A stretch of DNA of 8,974 nucleotides from Saccharothrix sp. NRRL B-16348 (GTDB lineage: Bacteria > Actinomycetota > Actinomycetes > Mycobacteriales > Pseudonocardiaceae), in contig NZ_LGED01000030.1 in NCBI RefSeq assembly GCF_001280085.1, positions 1-8,974 of the forward strand, written 5' to 3'. This document shows positions 7,401-8,974 of the stretch, piece after piece. The notes beneath the pieces are model-generated. The model had not been told where the DNA came from. It searched no databases and was given only the letters and a program-made list of their open reading frames with translations. How positions within the stretch are numbered: position 1 is the first letter of the stretch; the number at the start of each line of letters is the position of its first letter. The translations under genes were made by a program, and so were the position numbers.

Positions 7401-8570
7401 GCCGACCAGCTCGTGGGCGTCGACGACGGCGTCGTCCGGGTCCGCGCGGACCTGGCCGGCCAGGGACGGCGGGTCCGGGAGATCGAGGACGCCGTGGTCG
7501 CCGAGGCGGCCAAGCGCGCCAAGCAGGGCGACGCCCTGGCCCAGCGCATCGACAAGCTCGCCGTCGCGCTCGAACGCACCCTCGACCGGATCGACTCGCT
7601 GGAGTCCAAGGTCGTGGACGTGCTGCGGGACCGCGACACCAAGCTCGACGCCGGCCTGCGCGCCGCGAACCAGGCGCAGCAGACGGCCGACGCCCTGCGC
7701 CGCGTCGTCGTGCGCGAGCACGAGCGGCACGGCGAGACGGTGCCGCGCAGTTCGCTCGTGCTGACCGACGTCGGTCTGCTGCGGCTGCCGTCGGACGACG
7801 CGTTCATGCTCCCGATGCTGTCCAGCAACGGGGTGTGGGAGACGGACCTGTCGGAGCTGATCGACGCGGTGGTCGAGCCGGACGGGATCTTCCTCGACGT
7901 CGGCGCGTACGTCGGGTACCAGACCGTGCGGATGCTCAGCCGGTTCGGCACGGGCGGCGCGGTGGTCGCGGTCGAGCCGTGCCCGTCCTCGCGGGCGCTG
8001 CTGCGGCACAACGTCGACGTCAACCTGCCCGAACGGGTGGCTCAGCAGCTCGTCCTGGTGGACGCCGCCGCGTGGGAGAGCACGGGCGAGCTGGCCACCC
8101 AACCGTCGTTGACCGGCGGGGTGTCGGTGGCGCCGCTGCCGGAAGGCGCCGGCGAGGACGTGCCTCGGGTGCGTGCGGCCAGGCTCGACAAGGAGCTGGA
8201 GGCCGTGCCGTCGTTGCACGGACGCAAGCTGTCCGTCGTTCGGGTGGACGCGCCCGGTCGCGGTCACCGCGCGTTGGCCGGCCTGGTGCGCCTGCTGCGC
8301 CGGGATCGCCCGCACGTGTTCCTGGAGTTCTCCGCTACGGCGACCGAGGGTTTCGGCGACGATCCGGTCACGGTCCTGAAGGAGTTCCGCATCTGGGGCT
8401 ACGACCTGGTGCCGGTGGCCACCCGGGAACCGGCCACGCCGGAGCAGATCGTGACCGCGATGGAGGGCATGCGGACCATCTCGTTGTGGCTGCGACCCCG
8501 TCCGGTGGCGCCCAAAGGGCCGGGCCCGCAGGTCGCCAAGCCGGTTCGCACCGCTCCCGCAGGCCGCTGA
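4479..8570 (+). CDS. giant multidomain protein: GT-A-like, GT-B-like, coiled coil, FkbM methyltransferase
   Basis: A single uninterrupted frame of 1363 residues with no signal peptide or membrane segment, so probably cytoplasmic. In order: a GT-A-like glycosyltransferase fold (about 28-305; TFIACTVATAAELPAVKVL, LYLDPWVQV at 121-129, a VHFAGFD motif at 254-260); a Pro/Ala/Thr/Glu-rich linker (about 335-500); a GT4/GT-B-like domain (about 518-870, with ELWVPSEATR at 643-652 and LHRGGAGD at 761-768); a long charged predicted coiled coil (about 905-1085); and an FkbM-type SAM-dependent methyltransferase (about 1088-1340; FLDVGAYVGYQT 1138-1149, VAVEP 1163-1167, FLEFS 1281-1285). The likely role is building or capping and O-methylating a cell-surface glycan or glycolipid; donor and acceptor are unknown. 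Several catalytic positions are altered (see findings). It lies in the glnA2 transcription unit and stops 9 bp before the first rRNA -35 box. Architecture is clear, function is inference. Confidence 0.85.
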   Translation: MRVVHTGHSEKLGLQTVTEVPARSESRPTFIACTVATAAELPAVKVLSSSFLGNHPQARFLALVVDALPENSGPGLVTPADLGMSQDELAELATGCTAAQLCGVLRPKLLEQLLGQGVPVLYLDPWVQVLNPLTDLVEAAVRRGPLVLLPRALRPLPDDGLRPTPTELLETGVFDPGFLLVAPGAEPFLQSLGEQLRRTPDATKAVLDMAPALVNLHVLRDATVGLSVWNAAQRDLHRRPDGMLTTIGEPVRSVHFAGFDPHRPWLLSADFADRPRVLLSEHPQLAELCAAYRAELVRKGHSPQRVRYGFGQLPDGTQIPDELRADYREAARTHPGSAFSPGGRPPTEPATTEPAAINGTRLSTAPEVPHSEATSAAPAEPESETADPAPTDAETTAAEPTAPVADADAAVPASAEIEPGVTASAPESPDPESPEPESPEPAADLPRPAVDEHPAPLPPAVHVRPAVAPPAVTSPTDAAQALPSQATRSTPPPAFGPDGGAGFVAWASEPVTGLPGSTRWAVALWRSDQALRTQFPDPFGVDGPAFRDWCASVGVAAGRLPVSAVPRSRAEGPVLHDQLGVSVLGTGPIAELVHAAARASGLPTSTTAGYPVVIRVGTTERVPDSRFVVDYLLDDDQPTDAAELWVPSEATRATFERPGGPTVRVLPLPVREAEPQALEAHDGVIFGALADHAVDRAGNVLGAVSAFLSAFPDRNDVTLRIEVTHAHAHPEAAERLRLATAADPRIELVDTLGAVDCLVHLHRGGAGDRIAHTLAEHAARATPILTADHGAVAELFDKAAVIFVPCRQGVEPDVQAAAKLMRALADDLPTAVAIGITGRDHVRATRDVAKVGEVLRERVEHAYRGWRARRAKPAPTVDPLKALHSAKHALLRQPDVGTASRTPMAPQLRKMVLRVLDHYDNHMRNVLTSLVDGVERTVSELVRRQDDLSTGVGLGELEVLRAELEQHAEHQGHLADQLVGVDDGVVRVRADLAGQGRRVREIEDAVVAEAAKRAKQGDALAQRIDKLAVALERTLDRIDSLESKVVDVLRDRDTKLDAGLRAANQAQQTADALRRVVVREHERHGETVPRSSLVLTDVGLLRLPSDDAFMLPMLSSNGVWETDLSELIDAVVEPDGIFLDVGAYVGYQTVRMLSRFGTGGAVVAVEPCPSSRALLRHNVDVNLPERVAQQLVLVDAAAWESTGELATQPSLTGGVSVAPLPEGAGEDVPRVRAARLDKELEAVPSLHGRKLSVVRVDAPGRGHRALAGLVRLLRRDRPHVFLEFSATATEGFGDDPVTVLKEFRIWGYDLVPVATREPATPEQIVTAMEGMRTISLWLRPRPVAPKGPGPQVAKPVRTAPAGR
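4560..5393 (+). other. domain: GT-A-like glycosyltransferase (N-terminal)
   Basis: Residues 28-305 of the giant protein. The strand-loop ACTVATAAELPAVKVL, then ARFLALVVD, then YLDPWVQVLNPLTDL follow the pattern of nucleotide-sugar transferases of the GT8-like group found beside GT4 domains in actinomycetes and cyanobacteria. The segments RALRPLPDDGLRPT (151-164), TGVFDPGFL (171-179) and SVHFAGFDPHRPWLLS (253-268) fit that group as I remember it. The usual second Asp of the DxD metal site appears to be Trp126. Confidence 0.65.
5481..5975 (+). other. low-complexity Pro/Ala/Thr/Glu-rich linker
   Basis: Residues about 335-499 of the giant protein contain almost only Pro, Ala, Thr, Ser, Glu, Asp and Val. 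They carry no recognisable fold and probably form a disordered tether between the two sugar-transferase modules. The reading frame is maintained throughout. Confidence 0.8.
5754..5798 (+). repeat. 15 bp tandem repeat x3 coding PESP(D/E)
   Basis: Three consecutive 15 bp units encode PESPD, PESPE and PESPE (residues 426-440), differing only at a few third positions and the final D/E codon. The unit is a multiple of three, so copy-number change would lengthen or shorten the linker without a frameshift. Confidence 0.9.
6216..7082 (+). other. domain: degenerate GT4/GT-B-like
   Basis: Residues about 580-868 of the giant protein. It runs from VSVLGTGPIAELVHAAARA through ELWVPSEATR and VRVLPLPV to DCLVHLHRGGAGD and ATPILTADHG, which fits the order of a retaining GT-B transferase. 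The EX7E pair of GT4 enzymes is incomplete: the first Glu, expected just after LHR, is Gly764/Gly765, while a Glu remains at 776 in LAEH. Confidence 0.6.
7191..7733 (+). other. domain: long predicted coiled coil
   Basis: Residues about 905-1085 have no Pro and only scattered Gly. They show heptad-like spacing of Leu/Val/Ile with dense Arg/Lys/Glu/Asp, for example in ALAQRIDKLAVALERTLDRI and DSLESKVVDVLRDRDTKLDA. This predicts an extended oligomerising rod between the transferase modules and the methyltransferase. Confidence 0.75.
7740..8498 (+). other. domain: FkbM-family SAM methyltransferase
   Basis: Residues about 1088-1340. FLDVGAYVGYQT is the SAM-binding motif I, and E1166 in VAVEP is the ribose-binding acidic residue. 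RHNVDVN (1176-1182) and RPHVFLEFS (1277-1285) also match FkbM proteins, which O-methylate sugars or lipids. The usual DVEG motif is DAPGRG here (D1257-G1262). About 23 Pro/Arg-rich residues follow the domain. Confidence 0.8.
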
Positions 8571-8579
8571 CCAGGCGAT

Positions 8580-8608
8580 TTGACACCGGCGAAGGTCATG
8601 AGTAACTT
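8580..8608 (+). promoter_or_regulatory. rRNA operon promoter P1
   Basis: TTGACA at 8580-8585, 17 bp spacer, TAACTT at 8603-8608; transcription start expected near 8615. The -35 box begins nine bases after the stop codon of the giant gene. The 13 bp CGATTTGACACCG (8576-8588) recurs exactly at P3. Confidence 0.75.
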
Positions 8609-8644
8609 TTACCGAGTCGCCAGCAAGAACCTCGGAACGAGCGG

Positions 8645-8673
8645 TTGACACCGCGAATCGGGCCGAGTAGACT
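8645..8673 (+). promoter_or_regulatory. rRNA operon promoter P2
   Basis: TTGACA at 8645-8650, 17 bp spacer, TAGACT at 8668-8673; transcription start expected near 8680. This is the best match of the three to a vegetative sigma-70-type promoter. It shares TTGACACCGCGAA with P3. Confidence 0.85.
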
Positions 8674-8704
8674 ACTGCGGCGTCAAGCTCCCAGAAACGA
8701 ATAA

Positions 8705-8721
8705 GCAGCACAGCGTGCTGC
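8705..8721 (+). other. stem-loop between P2 and P3
   Basis: A perfect 7 bp stem, GCAGCAC/GTGCTGC, with the 3-base loop AGC. No T-run follows, so it is not a classical intrinsic terminator. It lies in the leader of P1 and P2 transcripts only. Confidence 0.55.
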
Positions 8722-8796
8722 CTCCGCTCTGGAAACTGATACAAATTGAATGCTAAGCGAGTTTGTCGCGGAGCCGAGAAGCCGAAACCGGCCGAT

Positions 8797-8826
8797 TTGA
8801 CACCGCGAAAACGAACGAGCTAAGGT
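8797..8826 (+). promoter_or_regulatory. rRNA operon promoter P3
   Basis: TTGACA at 8797-8802, 18 bp spacer, TAAGGT at 8821-8826; transcription start expected near 8833. It is the promoter nearest the 16S gene and shares its -35 surroundings with P1 (13 identical bases) and P2. Confidence 0.75.
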
Positions 8827-8873
8827 TCAACCACAGCAAGCGAAACACCGGAAACACAAAGCCCCGGAATGAA

Positions 8874-8889
8874 CCGCGGTAAGACGCGG
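8874..8889 (+). promoter_or_regulatory. boxB-like hairpin of the rRNA leader
   Basis: A perfect 5 bp stem, CCGCG/CGCGG, with the loop GTAAGA, 18 bp upstream of boxA. Its position matches the hairpin that precedes boxA in antiterminated rRNA leaders. Confidence 0.5.
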
Positions 8890-8907
8890 GACAAGATGGT
8901 GAGCGCG

Positions 8908-8920
8908 TGTTCTTTGAGAA
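8908..8920 (+). promoter_or_regulatory. boxA antitermination element
   Basis: TGTTCTTTGAGAA resembles the bacterial boxA consensus (TGCTCTTTAACAA in E. coli), bound as RNA by NusB/S10 to prevent premature termination of rRNA transcription. It is followed by the conserved AACTCAACAGCG. Confidence 0.8.
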
Positions 8921-8954
8921 CTCAACAGCGTGCCGAATAGCCAGTAAATTTATG

Positions 8955-8971
8955 AACCTCGTCAAGAGGTT
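8955..8971 (+). other. stem-loop at the right edge of the rRNA leader
   Basis: A perfect 6 bp stem, AACCTC/GAGGTT, with the loop GTCAA. It may be a local leader hairpin or part of the 16S processing region; the sequence that would pair in a long RNase III stem lies outside the window. Confidence 0.5.
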
Positions 8972-8974
8972 TCC

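Larger units (their letters stand above)
8827..8974 (+). other. pre-16S rRNA leader (16S gene lies beyond the right edge)
   Basis: The AT-richer stretch ending in boxA and AACTCAACAGCGTGCC is the typical start of an actinobacterial rrn transcript. The mature 16S 5' end (the GAGTTTGATC region) is not reached, so no rRNA gene is annotated. No protein-coding sequence is supported here or in 8571-8826. Confidence 0.8.

Noticed and set aside
8705..8721. Intrinsic terminator for the giant gene
   Set aside because: The stem has no following T-run and lies downstream of P1 and P2, where a terminator would block the rRNA transcripts.
5748..8744. A 998-codon open frame on the minus strand opposite the giant gene
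   Set aside because: Its translation is low-complexity Arg/Gly/Val/Asp/His-rich sequence typical of antisense frames in high-GC DNA. It has no recognisable domain, and the plus strand encodes clear domains throughout.
8753..8965. A 70-codon open frame on the minus strand in the rRNA leader
   Set aside because: It covers P3, the boxB-like hairpin and boxA, shows no ribosome site or family features, and is best explained by chance in AT-richer DNA.

Overview
The window is high-GC DNA with GTG starts, TANNNT -10 boxes and actinobacterial gene families. The rRNA leader at the right end (TTGACA promoters, then boxA running into AACTCAACAGCG) looks like a Pseudonocardiaceae-type actinomycete, perhaps near Saccharothrix, Lentzea or Actinosynnema. 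That placement is an inference from family resemblance; no 16S sequence lies in the window.

Left half, minus strand: a lipoprotein of the LprG/LppX family (2323-2973) overlaps by 4 bp the start of a P55-type 14-TM MFS transporter (806-2326). Together they form the lprG-p55 operon known from mycobacteria, which exports triacylated lipids and glycolipids across the envelope and confers drug tolerance. Beyond it, on the same strand and after five tandem octamers, is a TetR-family regulator (118-714) that probably has its own leaderless promoter. Bases 1-117 show no supportable gene.

Right half, plus strand: glnA2, a class I glutamine synthetase (3124-4467), is divergent from lprG across a 150 bp gap. 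It is followed 11 bp later by a very large gene (4479-8570, 1363 aa). This protein joins a GT-A-like glycosyltransferase domain, a Pro/Ala/Glu-rich linker, a degenerate GT-B-like domain, a long predicted coiled coil and a C-terminal FkbM-type methyltransferase. It is the most unusual item in the window: both sugar-transferase modules lack residues that are normally catalytic, and the whole resembles a scaffolded glycan-modifying enzyme. I do not recognise it as a named gene.

The last 404 bases are the promoter and leader region of a ribosomal RNA operon whose 16S gene starts beyond the right edge. There are three tandem sigma-70-like promoters with TTGACA -35 boxes, a boxB-like hairpin, boxA and further stem-loops. 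The first -35 box begins 9 bp after the stop codon of the giant gene, with no visible terminator between them, so transcription from glnA2 and the giant gene may run into the rRNA operon.
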